Positions 32,135 to 39,318 of a stretch of 64,000 nucleotides of DNA are shown here, piece after piece. Position 1 is the stretch's first letter. Each line of letters starts with the position of its first letter. The DNA is taken from positions 682,001 through 746,000 of the forward strand of contig CAWDGK010000002.1 of assembly GCA_963801855.1 (NCBI GenBank). Direction: 5' to 3'. A model generated the notes under the pieces. It was given only the letters and a program-made list of their open reading frames with translations, made no database searches and was not told the DNA's origin. The position numbers were made by a program, and so were the translations under genes. The stretch is from JACDAN01 sp963801855 (GTDB lineage Bacteria; Actinomycetota; Thermoleophilia; Gaiellales; Gaiellaceae).

Positions 32135-33051
32135 CCCTCCGAGGGCTTCGGCGGGGCCTTGGGCTTGGGGCGGGCCGCGCGGATCCGGGCGACGCCACTC
32201 GTCGCCGAGAACCGTCCGCCGAGCGTCGCGCGGGCACGGTAGCTCCCCGGCTCGACCCTGAAGCTGTAGCCGCCGAACCGCGAGGTGCGCACCGTGGAGA
32301 CGCGCCGCCAGCCGCTCCCGCTCCGGCGCTCGAGCACGACGGGGATCCCCGCGACTGCGTGTTTGACGAAGTCGAGGACAAAGCCCCTCACGATCCCGCC
32401 CTTGCGCGGCCTGATCGAGACGAGCGTGGGTGGGAGATTGCCTTCGAGCCGAACACGGGACATCGCGACAAGAGCCTGGCCGCGGTTCCAACTCGATGCC
32501 TGGATCGATCCGTTGACGTAGAAGTCGTTCGTTTGGGGCCGGGTGAGGAGGAACCTGACGAACGCGTGGGCATCCCGGCTGAGCGGGAATGCCAGCACCA
32601 ACTCGCTCGGTGCGGACTGCCGCTGCACCTGAAGGACGAAGACCCCCGGGATGTCCCCGACGATGCGTCCACCGACGACGTGGGGCACGGAGGCGCCGGC
32701 TCGCTGGTCCTCCTGCCAGTCCTGCGTCAGGTTGGCCAGGGCGATCCGTTCGGTCTCCATCCGGCGGGCATCGAAACCCACCTCCCAGTCGATGCCGGCG
32801 TGACCCCAGGGGTTCGGCGAGCCCTGCGGCCAGTAGGGCGGGCCGATCCAGCTCCCGCGCGTGCCCGCGAACGAGGTACGTGAGTAGGCGTCGGGCGAGC
32901 CTACGACCACGGAGAGCCCGCTCGGAACGCTTGCAAGGGGCGGATTCGGCGCTACGCGGACGCGGTCGATCGCCTGGCCAGGCGCCAGTTGAGCGACCGA
33001 GAGTGCTGCTACGACCCCGGCCGCAAAGGTGACGAAAGCGGCCCACCGCAC
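32131..33051 (-). CDS. Secreted protein with a Cna-B/carboxypeptidase-regulatory-like domain
   Basis: A 306-residue protein starting at GTG 33051, with a hydrophobic signal (WAAFVTFAAGVVAALSVAQLAPG). The middle has a Trp-rich stretch (GTRGSWIGPPYWP...NPWGHAG), followed by a C-terminal beta-sandwich (VAGIPVVLERRSGSGWRRVSTV...GGYSFRVEPGSYRARATLGG) typical of prealbumin-like repeats, and a basic Pro/Lys tail. I do not recognise the N-terminal domain. It lies directly downstream of the cupredoxin gene (11 bp), so the two probably form a pair. Confidence 0.75.
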   Translation of the reverse strand: MRWAAFVTFAAGVVAALSVAQLAPGQAIDRVRVAPNPPLASVPSGLSVVVGSPDAYSRTSFAGTRGSWIGPPYWPQGSPNPWGHAGIDWEVGFDARRMETERIALANLTQDWQEDQRAGASVPHVVGGRIVGDIPGVFVLQVQRQSAPSELVLAFPLSRDAHAFVRFLLTRPQTNDFYVNGSIQASSWNRGQALVAMSRVRLEGNLPPTLVSIRPRKGGIVRGFVLDFVKHAVAGIPVVLERRSGSGWRRVSTVRTSRFGGYSFRVEPGSYRARATLGGRFSATSGVARIRAARPKPKAPPKPSEG

Positions 33052-33062
33052 GGCGGTAGAGG

Positions 33063-33848
33063 CTAGCCGAACGCTATTCGGGCGGTGTAAGGGCGAGGCG
33101 CGCCGGCGACCGTGAGCCGCACGACGTAGCGGGCTCTCGGAAGGGATCTGCGCAGTGCCAGCCGCAGCTCGTTGCGACCCGGCCGGAACTGCCTGCTCGC
33201 TCGGGCGATGGTCATCGAGCCCCGCTGGAGGCGGAGCTGCGCCCTCGCCGCGATCGTGACGGACGCCTGGGCGACGAGCCAGCGGCGCCCGCCCGTGCGA
33301 AGAACGCGCACCCGGAAGCCGGTGACGGCCTGATTGGCGCGCGGTTGTGGTTGTGGCTGCGGCGCGGGCGGCGGCGGTGGAGCAGGGGGAGGCGGGGGCG
33401 GTGGGGGCGGTGGGGACGGAGGTGGCGGTGGCGGTGGTGGTGGCGGCGTCGGCGGGGGAGGAGGAGGCGGCGGCGGCGGGGGAGGCGGTGGCGGTGAGCC
33501 GGCCGCCACGACGATCTGTGCGTTCATCCCGTGCGGAAAGGAGCAGTGGTACGCGAACGTCCCCTCGTTCGGGAAGACGTGACGAAAAGACGCGCCGTTC
33601 ACCAGCACGCCGGAATCGAAGCCCGGCGAGTTCGACGTCACGGTGTGCGAGGACGCGTCTTGATTCGTCCAGCAAACGGTCGAGCCCGGGGCGATCGTGG
33701 TGGAGGAGGGCGCGAACGCAAAGCCGCTGATCGACACGAGGACATCACCGGGCTGGCAGCCGGCCTGTGCTTGCGCGCTCGGCCCGATTGCGATCGCGAG
33801 TGCGGCAGCGACCCCGCACGCGGCGGTCAGGGCGACGACTCCCTTCAT
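33063..33848 (-). CDS. Secreted cupredoxin with polyproline linker and C-terminal beta domain
   Basis: Signal peptide (MKGVVALTAACGVAAALAIA) followed by a plastocyanin-like domain. The type 1 copper ligands are visible: His in SSHTV, then Cys, His and Met in YHCSFPHGM. A linker of about 50 residues, nearly all proline (about 117-170), leads to a basic beta-rich C-terminal domain (FRVRVLRTGGRRWLVAQASV...). It is likely an electron carrier or copper protein held away from the cell surface. The linker would need EF-P-type help during translation. Confidence 0.85.
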   Translation of the reverse strand: MKGVVALTAACGVAAALAIAIGPSAQAQAGCQPGDVLVSISGFAFAPSSTTIAPGSTVCWTNQDASSHTVTSNSPGFDSGVLVNGASFRHVFPNEGTFAYHCSFPHGMNAQIVVAAGSPPPPPPPPPPPPPPPTPPPPPPPPPPSPPPPPPPPPPAPPPPPAPQPQPQPRANQAVTGFRVRVLRTGGRRWLVAQASVTIAARAQLRLQRGSMTIARASRQFRPGRNELRLALRRSLPRARYVVRLTVAGAPRPYTARIAFG

Positions 33849-33881
33849 ACCGAACGATACGGCGGCTTCGCGCCGCCGGAT

Positions 33882-34730
33882 CTATCCGCTCAGCTCTGAG
33901 GCGGGGCGCGGGTCGGGCGGCGCCTCCACCGTGACCGGCTCGTTCGGGTTGGCGATCTCGAGCTCGAACTCCACCTTCGCACCCGCCGCGCGGGCCAGCT
34001 CGTCGAGCTCTTCGGCGAGCTGAGGGTCGAACTCGGCCGTGATCCGCAGCCGACGCAGGAGCCGGTCCTCCTTGCCCGTCAGAATCTCGATCTTCGCGTC
34101 GCGCACGGATTCGCGGAGCAGCTGAGCCTCCTCGCCGCCGATCGGCTCACGCGAGCCGGCGAACCGTCCTACGAGCGCCATGAGGTCGTTCAGGGCCGCG
34201 ACGACGTCCAGGTCGGCTTCGATCTTGTCGGTTGAATCACCGCCGACCTCGTCGCCGCCCGAGCTCTCCGCGTCTCGGAGCCAGTCGTCGATCTTCAGCT
34301 CGCCGAGGCCGCCCTCTCCGCCGCTACCGCCCTGGCTCGGCGCTGACGACCGCAGGCGATCCTCCTGTTCGTCGGAAAGCTCGTACGCGGTGCCGTCGAC
34401 GGTGATGTAGGCGTCCTTGCCCGTCGAGGTGACCGTGACCGTCTCGCGCTCGTCGTCTGCGATCTGCGTGTACTCGATCTCCGCGACCGGCAACTCGCCG
34501 TCCTCGCCGAGCTTGAACGGGCCGGAGAGCTCGAAGCCGAAGTCGCCGCCCTCTTCGCGCGGGTCGACGAGGAGCTTGAACTTCAGGTCTCCGCTCTCGA
34601 TGTCCCCGAGCTTCGAAGCCGTTTCCGAGAGAGCCTCGTTCGGATTCGCGGCGCCTCCACCGCTTCCGCCGCAAGCGGAGGCCGCCAGCGTCAGCACCAG
34701 CGAGGCGAGGAGGGCGGCGCGCTTCGTCAC
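33882..34730 (-). CDS. Lipoprotein, possibly LppX/LprG-like
   Basis: Lipobox ASAC near residue 20 after a hydrophobic signal. The mature 260 residues show an alternating strand pattern (DLKFKLLVDP, DFGFELSGPFKL, AEIEYTQIADDERETVTVTS, AYITVDGTAYEL) with a long acidic, Gly-rich insert, then a C-terminal RLRITAEF strand. Antiparallel half-barrel lipoproteins of the LppX/LprAFG group have this layout and bind lipids, but the similarity is structural guesswork. It lies 5 bp after the CxxC protein gene and could be part of that operon. Confidence 0.75.
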   Translation of the reverse strand: MTKRAALLASLVLTLAASACGGSGGGAANPNEALSETASKLGDIESGDLKFKLLVDPREEGGDFGFELSGPFKLGEDGELPVAEIEYTQIADDERETVTVTSTGKDAYITVDGTAYELSDEQEDRLRSSAPSQGGSGGEGGLGELKIDDWLRDAESSGGDEVGGDSTDKIEADLDVVAALNDLMALVGRFAGSREPIGGEEAQLLRESVRDAKIEILTGKEDRLLRRLRITAEFDPQLAEELDELARAAGAKVEFELEIANPNEPVTVEAPPDPRPASELSG

Positions 34731-34735
34731 GAGGC

Positions 34736-35524
34736 TTACGGAACCGTGGTGGTCTCGGTCGTCGTGGTCTCGGTCGACGTCGTCTCGGTCTCGGTCGTCT
34801 CCGTCTCGGTGGTCACTGTTTCGGTTTCGGTCGGTTCCGTCTCGGTGGTATCGGTCGGCACCGTCGTCGGCGTCGTGCGCGCCGGCGGCTGAGGGCTCCG
34901 GTTGTCGCCACCGTCGTCGTCATCGTCGTCGTCGTTTCGGCCCCTCTTCTTTCGCTCTTCGAACCGGCGGATGTCCTCCTTCAGCACTTCTCGAAGCCGG
35001 TCGGCGAGGGCGTCGATACGGGCGCGCATCTCGGGGATCGAGAGGTCGAGCTTCTGCACCTGTCTGATCTCGTTGCGGATGCGCTTGATCTCGCTCATCG
35101 CCCGGCCGCTGAAGCGGAAGTCGGCCGGAACCCCGACCACGAACTGGTAGGCCATCGCGAGTGACTCGCAGAGCGTGCACTGGTAGTTGACAGCAACGGC
35201 GGCGTTCTGGGGCGTGACGGTGTCCGGACTACCGACGACGAGCACGATCTGGATCGCGACCGCGACCGAGCGGCAGCGCTCGCACTCGTTGTAGGCGATC
35301 GCGACGTTCTCGTTGTCGACGACCTCGCTCGCGACGCGGCGGATCTCGAACGCGAACTCGAAGATCGAGGAGTCGTCCTCCGTGTTGATGATGAGGGCGA
35401 GGTTGTCCTCGGGCCTGATGTTGCCGCCGTCGTCATCGTCGTCCTGGGCCCAGGCGGCAGCCGGGCCCATGCCCGCGATCGCAAGGGCGGCGAGCAGGGT
35501 GAGCAGGAACATGAGCCGTTTCAT
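34736..35524 (-). CDS. Exported CxxC-repeat protein of the peptide locus
   Basis: Signal peptide (MFLLTLLAALAIAGMGPAAAWA), then an acidic patch and two copies of one pattern: NVAIAYNECERCRSVAVAIQ and NAAVAVNYQCTLCESLAMAYQ. Each has a CxxC where the small peptides upstream have LSDDS. A helical Arg/Glu-rich segment (EIKRIRNEIRQVQKLDL...) follows, then a long Thr/Glu repeat tail that is likely surface-exposed. The gene start overlaps the M50 gene stop by 4 bp. The shared pattern suggests that it assembles with the peptides or binds metal through the CxxC pairs. Confidence 0.8.
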   Translation of the reverse strand: MKRLMFLLTLLAALAIAGMGPAAAWAQDDDDDGGNIRPEDNLALIINTEDDSSIFEFAFEIRRVASEVVDNENVAIAYNECERCRSVAVAIQIVLVVGSPDTVTPQNAAVAVNYQCTLCESLAMAYQFVVGVPADFRFSGRAMSEIKRIRNEIRQVQKLDLSIPEMRARIDALADRLREVLKEDIRRFEERKKRGRNDDDDDDDGGDNRSPQPPARTTPTTVPTDTTETEPTETETVTTETETTETETTSTETTTTETTTVP

Positions 35525-37323
35525 GGCGTCTCCGTTGTCGGCGTTGGGGTGTCGTCGTCTCGGACGGTGTGGTCGTCGTCTCGGACGGTGTGGTCGTCGT
35601 CTCGGATGGTGTCGTCGTCGTCTCGGACGGGGTCGTCGTCGTCTCGGACGGGGTCGTCGTGTGAAGTCGTAGTAGTCGGCGTTGGGGCCGTTTCAGTGGT
35701 GGAGGTCTGGCCCGTGGTCGTATTGGTGGTCGGGCCGGGCGCGTCCTTTTCCGAGCGGTCGATCTCGTCGTTCTTCGACCGCTCGGTCACGATCGGCCCG
35801 AGCTCTTCCTCGCGTTCCTCGGTCAGCGACGGACGACCGGTTTCAATGTGTTTGAGTGCCTCGACGCCGCCGGTGACCGTGCCCTTCTCGCCCGGCTGGA
35901 TCGGCTTGTACTCGCCGTTCGGCCAGAGAACGAAGGCGCTGACTGCGAGCGTCGAGCCCGCAACGAGGACGACGAGGGTGCGCCGGACCAGCGAGTCGCT
36001 CGACCAGTTCCATGCGCCGCCGGCGAGCCGTTTTCCGGTTCGCACGAGTGTCAGCGAGATGCCGGTGATAGGGAGGAGGAGTGCAATCACCTGAAACCCG
36101 CCCGCGATCACGACGAGGGTCTTGCCGTTCGCAAGCGCGTCCGAGATCCGGTCGGTCTGGACGAAGAACGAGTCGAAGGTCGTGGCAAACAGTCGCGGGA
36201 GGCTGATCAGCATGAAGCCGAAGACGAAGGTGAGGATCGGGATCAGCGCAAGTACGTAGACGGACGTGGCAACACGGACCCACGGTTTCAAGGCTTCGAC
36301 CGAGCCCTCGGTCTTGCGGCCCGGAACCATGCTCTTGAGCGTCGGCTTGATCCGGGAGAACATGTCCGGGACGCCGGTCAGGTCGCTGATGATGTAGTAG
36401 CCGTCGAGCCGCAGGAACGGCAGGAACTGGTGCAGCATCTCGAGGTTCTGGAGCATGATGATCACGAGCAGCGGCTCGAAACCGGTTGCGAAGTACGCCC
36501 CGGCCGTTGCCAGCGAGAAGATGGCGTTGAAGTAGACGCCGCCGAGATCCGTGCGGAGCCGGCCGCCCTTTCCGAGGCGGTACGCGTCGGTCACGTCGGT
36601 GTAGAACGCCGGCCAGACGAGGTAGATGCCAGCGCCCATCACGCCCGGCTTCGCGCCCCCGTAGCGGCAGGCGGTTGCGTGCCCGCACTCGTGGAACGCC
36701 GCCGAGACGACGACGAGGCCGAGCACGAGCAGCAGGTACTGAGGCTTGTAGAGCAGCTCCCGTGTGCTCTGGCCGACGCCGTGGATGCCGAAGAGCCAGA
36801 CATCGAGCGCGACGAAGCCGGCGAGCACCGCGGCCACGACCGGCAGGAAGAACAGGGGGTAGAAGATCGTCGTGATCGACCGCGTGACCTTGTCCGGGAT
36901 CACCGACACGCGGAACTTCAGCGCGAGGAGCTGGTCTGCCTTTCCGACCTGTGGATCCGAGCCATCTGCGGAGGCGAGCACTCCGAGAGGCCGCAGCTTC
37001 TCCTCCACCAGATACCGAACGTTCTCGGCGCTGACCTCACGGCCGATTCGCTCTCCCACCTTGTCGGCCAGCTCGGAGTAGCCGAGCCGGCCGTCGACCT
37101 CGTCTGCGACGGCGTAGAGGAGCTCCGGGAGCTGCACCATCTGGCCGTCCGCACGCTGGGCCATGTAGGGCGCTTCCTTGAATCCTGAATCCTGGTACTC
37201 GCCGATCAACTCGACGCCGCCTGCGAGCTTCGGCGCGCCGTCGGAGGAGACGCTCTCGGCCTCTTCAGTCCGAGGTTTCTCCGGCTGCTGGGGTGGGGTG
37301 GGGGTCTGTGGGGGCGTACTCAT
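35521..37323 (-). CDS. Membrane M50-type zinc protease with N-terminal winged-helix-like domain
   Basis: A 600-residue protein. Residues about 45-125 (MVQLPELLYAVADEVDG...NVRYLVEEKLRPLGVL) resemble PqqD/RRE-like winged-helix domains that bind leader peptides. The membrane part carries AAFHECGHATACRYGG (HExxH, about residue 212) and the third-ligand motif LRLDGYYIISD (about 302), as in YydH-type peptide zinc metalloproteases. About eight membrane segments are predicted by eye. The C-terminus is an acidic Arg-Asp-Asp-Asp repeat region. Location directly behind the peptide genes makes those peptides its likely substrates. Confidence 0.85.
   Translation of the reverse strand: MSTPPQTPTPPQQPEKPRTEEAESVSSDGAPKLAGGVELIGEYQDSGFKEAPYMAQRADGQMVQLPELLYAVADEVDGRLGYSELADKVGERIGREVSAENVRYLVEEKLRPLGVLASADGSDPQVGKADQLLALKFRVSVIPDKVTRSITTIFYPLFFLPVVAAVLAGFVALDVWLFGIHGVGQSTRELLYKPQYLLLVLGLVVVSAAFHECGHATACRYGGAKPGVMGAGIYLVWPAFYTDVTDAYRLGKGGRLRTDLGGVYFNAIFSLATAGAYFATGFEPLLVIIMLQNLEMLHQFLPFLRLDGYYIISDLTGVPDMFSRIKPTLKSMVPGRKTEGSVEALKPWVRVATSVYVLALIPILTFVFGFMLISLPRLFATTFDSFFVQTDRISDALANGKTLVVIAGGFQVIALLLPITGISLTLVRTGKRLAGGAWNWSSDSLVRRTLVVLVAGSTLAVSAFVLWPNGEYKPIQPGEKGTVTGGVEALKHIETGRPSLTEEREEELGPIVTERSKNDEIDRSEKDAPGPTTNTTTGQTSTTETAPTPTTTTSHDDPVRDDDDPVRDDDDTIRDDDHTVRDDDHTVRDDDTPTPTTETP
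35549..35660 (-). repeat. Tandem short repeat encoding RDDD units
   Basis: About five degenerate copies of a unit near 21-24 bp (GTCGTCGTCTCGGACGG and variants) give repeated R-D-D-D-H/D-T/P-V/I in the C-terminus of the M50 protease. Such repeats expand and contract readily and may be calcium-binding or surface-charged spacers. Confidence 0.75.
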
Positions 37324-37339
37324 TGGGCTGGGGAAGAGC

Positions 37340-37368
37340 GGAGAGGGGCGGCTCGGCCGCCCCTCTCC
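37340..37368 (-). terminator. 12-bp hairpin between the peptide genes and the protease gene
   Basis: GGAGAGGGGCGG and CCGCCCCTCTCC form a perfect 12-bp stem with a 5-base loop. It stands after the last small-peptide gene and before the protease start. No U-run follows on the minus strand, so it is more likely a partial attenuator or an mRNA 3'-end stabiliser than a full terminator. Either would raise peptide over protease expression. Confidence 0.6.
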
Positions 37369-37388
37369 TCAACGGTCTGCGCTCTGAC

Positions 37389-37613
37389 CTAGTTGCTCTG
37401 GTCGATGTCGACGTCCTGCTCGGCGTTCGCATACGCGACCGAGTTGTCGGAGAGGACGTTGGCTGCGACGGCTGCGTTGACCGGCGCGGCGATGTTCGCG
37501 TCGATCAGCGACATGGCCTCGCGGTCCGGCAGTGCCTCGCCGCCCTGCGCGTCGAGCTCTTCCTGGGTGAGACCCTCGGGATTCGTGGTCTCGCTCTTCT
37601 CGATGTCGGACAT
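37389..37613 (-). CDS. Small precursor-like peptide, copy 4 (74 aa)
   Basis: One of three near-identical paralogs plus one hybrid. The N-terminal half is polar and acidic and contains EELDAQGGEALPDREAMS. The C-terminal half (LIDANIAAPVNAAVAANVLSD...VAYANAEQ...IDQSN) is small-residue rich with regularly spaced Asn, Ser, Ala and Gln, as in amyloid-like or rodlin-like proteins. It has no signal peptide. GAGGAGAGGGG lies upstream of the ATG. It is the last peptide gene before the hairpin and the M50 protease. Function unknown; a secreted structural or modified peptide is the best guess. Confidence 0.8.
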   Translation of the reverse strand: MSDIEKSETTNPEGLTQEELDAQGGEALPDREAMSLIDANIAAPVNAAVAANVLSDNSVAYANAEQDVDIDQSN

Positions 37614-37631
37614 GTGTGTACCCCTCTCCTC

Positions 37632-37844
37632 TTAGTTGGACTGGTCGATCGCTGCGTCCTGCGTGGCGTCCGCGTAGGCCACGGCGTCGTCCGAGAGGAC
37701 GTTCGCCGCGACGGCCGCGTTGACCGGAATCGCGATGTTCGCGTCCACGAGGGACATTGCCTCGCGGTCCGGCAGCGCTTCGCCACCCTGCGCCTCGAGC
37801 TCCTCTTGGGAGAGCTCGTCCTTCTTCTGGATCTCGTCGCTCAT
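37632..37844 (-). CDS. Small precursor-like peptide, copy 3 (70 aa)
   Basis: It has the same architecture as its neighbours: LSQEELEAQGGEALPDREAMS, then LVDANIAIPVNAAVAANVLSD, VAYADATQ and the invariant end IDQSN. A strong GGAGGAGG ribosome-binding site precedes ATG 37844, stronger than that of the protease gene, in keeping with high expression. It differs from copies 1 and 4 at scattered positions in the C-terminal half but hardly at all in the GEALPDREAMS segment, suggesting that segment is under the strictest constraint. Confidence 0.8.
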   Translation of the reverse strand: MSDEIQKKDELSQEELEAQGGEALPDREAMSLVDANIAIPVNAAVAANVLSDDAVAYADATQDAAIDQSN

Positions 37845-37861
37845 TTGTCCTCCTCCGTGTG

Positions 37862-38104
37862 TTAGAGCTGCTCGCCGCCGCCGAGGGGTCCGCCGCTGCC
37901 GGTGCCGTCGGTCGTATCGAGACCGTGATCCACCGGAACGTGCTTCCCGTCGACTGTCGCCGTCTCGTCACCTTGAGGCAGCGGGTCGGTGGGCTCGATC
38001 CACACCACTGACATGGCCTCCCGGTCGGGGAGAGCCTCGCCGCTCTGGGCCTCGAGCTCCTCTTCGCTCAGACCCTGGCTCTGTTCGTTGCTCTCGTCGG
38101 CCAT
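37862..38104 (-). CDS. Hybrid small peptide: shared leader, unrelated C-terminus (80 aa)
   Basis: The first half matches the other copies (LSEEELEAQSGEALPDREAMS), but after SVV the sequence becomes a different tail (WIEPTDPLPQGDE...VPVDHGLD... ending GGPLGGGEQL). It lacks the NAAVAANV motif and IDQSN end. This conserved N-terminus with swapped C-terminus is what a leader/core division would produce. ATG 38104 was chosen because the upstream part of the frame is antisense to copy 1 and has no leader similarity. Confidence 0.78.
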   Translation of the reverse strand: MADESNEQSQGLSEEELEAQSGEALPDREAMSVVWIEPTDPLPQGDETATVDGKHVPVDHGLDTTDGTGSGGPLGGGEQL

Positions 38105-38111
38105 GTCGTCC

Positions 38112-38324
38112 CTAGTTGGACTGGTCGATGTCGGCCGTCTGCTCAGCGTTCGCGTACGCCACTGAGTCATCCGAGAGGACGTTGGCTGCGACCGCTGCGT
38201 TCACGGGCGCTGCGAGGTTCAGGTCGACGAGCGACATGGCCTCGCGGTCGGCGAGCTCCTCGCCGGTCTGTCCTTCGAGCTCTTCCTTGCTGAGCTCTTC
38301 CTTCTTCTGGATCTCCTCGGTCAA
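38112..38324 (-). CDS. Small precursor-like peptide, copy 1 (70 aa)
   Basis: Starts at TTG 38324, with AAAGGAGG correctly spaced upstream, and overlaps the stop of the preceding gene by 4 bp (TTGA). The sequence carries LSKEELEGQTGEELADREAMS and then LVDLNLAAPVNAAVAANVLSDDS, VAYANAEQ and IDQSN. It is the copy most diverged in the leader, with ELA in place of ALP. Length equals copy 3 exactly, which supports the unusual start codon. Confidence 0.75.
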   Translation of the reverse strand: MTEEIQKKEELSKEELEGQTGEELADREAMSLVDLNLAAPVNAAVAANVLSDDSVAYANAEQTADIDQSN

Positions 38325-38536
38325 GGGGATCCTCCTTTCTGGTGGTCGTCGGTCGACTCCGAGATCTCGGTCCGGCCCGAGCGCTGCACGATGCGAGTGC
38401 TCCGGCGGCTGGACACGGCTGTCTTGGAGCCCTTTTCGCCGACGTTGGCTGCAACGACGGCGTTGACGTCCCCGACCACCTGGCTGTCGCCACTCTCGTG
38501 ACGGATTGCCTTGCTGATGATCTTTCGGACGTTCAT
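38321..38536 (-). CDS. First gene of the peptide operon: small basic peptide (71 aa)
   Basis: ATG 38536 opens the minus-strand series. The N-terminus is basic (MNVRKIISKAIRHES), and the middle reads VVGDVNAVVAANVGEKGSKTAVSSRRSTRIVQ. The NAVVAANV stretch echoes NAAVAANV of the downstream peptides, though the leader segment with GEALPDREAMS is absent. It may be a second component of the same assembly. A TTGACG hexamer lies in the 86-bp divergent region upstream, but no matching -10 box is evident. Confidence 0.7.
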   Translation of the reverse strand: MNVRKIISKAIRHESGDSQVVGDVNAVVAANVGEKGSKTAVSSRRSTRIVQRSGRTEISESTDDHQKGGSP

Positions 38537-38622
38537 GGCTCCGGTCTCCCCCGTTCGAAAACCACATAACCGGATCGTCAACCAGGGTTTACGAAGGCTC
38601 TCCACAGGGGCACAAACGCGCC

Positions 38623-39294
38623 GTGGAGCGCACCGCGATCGAGCTTGCTGCGGCCTCAACGAGGCTTGGAGACCCGGAGGAGGGACTTCGAGCCGTGACA
38701 GAGCTTCGGCGCCGTTTGGACGACCTCGAGGCCTGGCACGTGGAGAACGCGCTGCGTGACGGCCGCTCCTGGTCGCAGGTCGCCGCCTCGCTCGGAGTTT
38801 CGAAGCAGGCCGCGCACAAAAAGCACGCCCGGCGGGCGGGAACGAGCGCACGCACGTTTGCTGCAAGCGCTCGAGAGCGCGGTGTCGTCGTCACTGCGGA
38901 GGCCCGGCGGGTGGTGCACCACGGAGCCCGTGAGGCGCTCGGCCTGGGCCATGCGCGACTGGGAACGGGCCATCTCCTGCTCGGATTGCTCTCGGAGCCG
39001 CACGCCGCGTCGGCTGCGTTGGAGACCCTCGGCGTGACCCTGGACGTCCTCCGACGGGCCATCAAGCGGCCGGACGAGCCGCACAAGCCCCCGGATGGCC
39101 GAATGCCGATCTCAGACAAGGGCCGCGAGGCGCTCGAGCGTTCGCTGCTCGAGGCAGTCAGCCGGGGAGACCGGCACATCGGGGTCGAGCACATGCTGCT
39201 CGCCCTCCTTCGGGAGACGGGAGGCGACGCTGCGAGAACGCTGGCCCGCCTAGGGGTGTCCGCCAAGGCGGTCGAGGGTGCACTTCGCCGGTAG
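38623..39294 (+). CDS. Clp N-terminal domain protein with HTH
   Basis: A 223-residue protein. An N-terminal helix-turn-helix (GRSWSQVAASLGVSKQAAHKKHARR, about 45-69, resembling HTH regulators) is followed by two Clp-N (ClpC N-domain) repeats (LGHARLGTGHLLLGLL; DRHIGVEHMLLALLRE). No ATPase is attached. Clp-N domains bind adaptors or arginine-phosphorylated substrates. It is divergently transcribed from the peptide operon, so it is a candidate local regulator; that is inference from position. Confidence 0.82.
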   Translation: MERTAIELAAASTRLGDPEEGLRAVTELRRRLDDLEAWHVENALRDGRSWSQVAASLGVSKQAAHKKHARRAGTSARTFAASARERGVVVTAEARRVVHHGAREALGLGHARLGTGHLLLGLLSEPHAASAALETLGVTLDVLRRAIKRPDEPHKPPDGRMPISDKGREALERSLLEAVSRGDRHIGVEHMLLALLRETGGDAARTLARLGVSAKAVEGALRR

Positions 39295-39318
39295 GAGGGT
39301 TTGGCGCAAAAACGGCTG

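Noticed and set aside
33334..33582. Plus-strand Gly-rich open frame
   Set aside because: It is the mirror of the proline linker in the minus-strand cupredoxin gene, which has complete copper ligands.
37389..38324. Peptide genes as a CRISPR-like or simple DNA tandem repeat
   Set aside because: Units are 70-80 codons with individual ribosome-binding sites, coding conservation and one swapped C-terminus, not short identical repeats with spacers.
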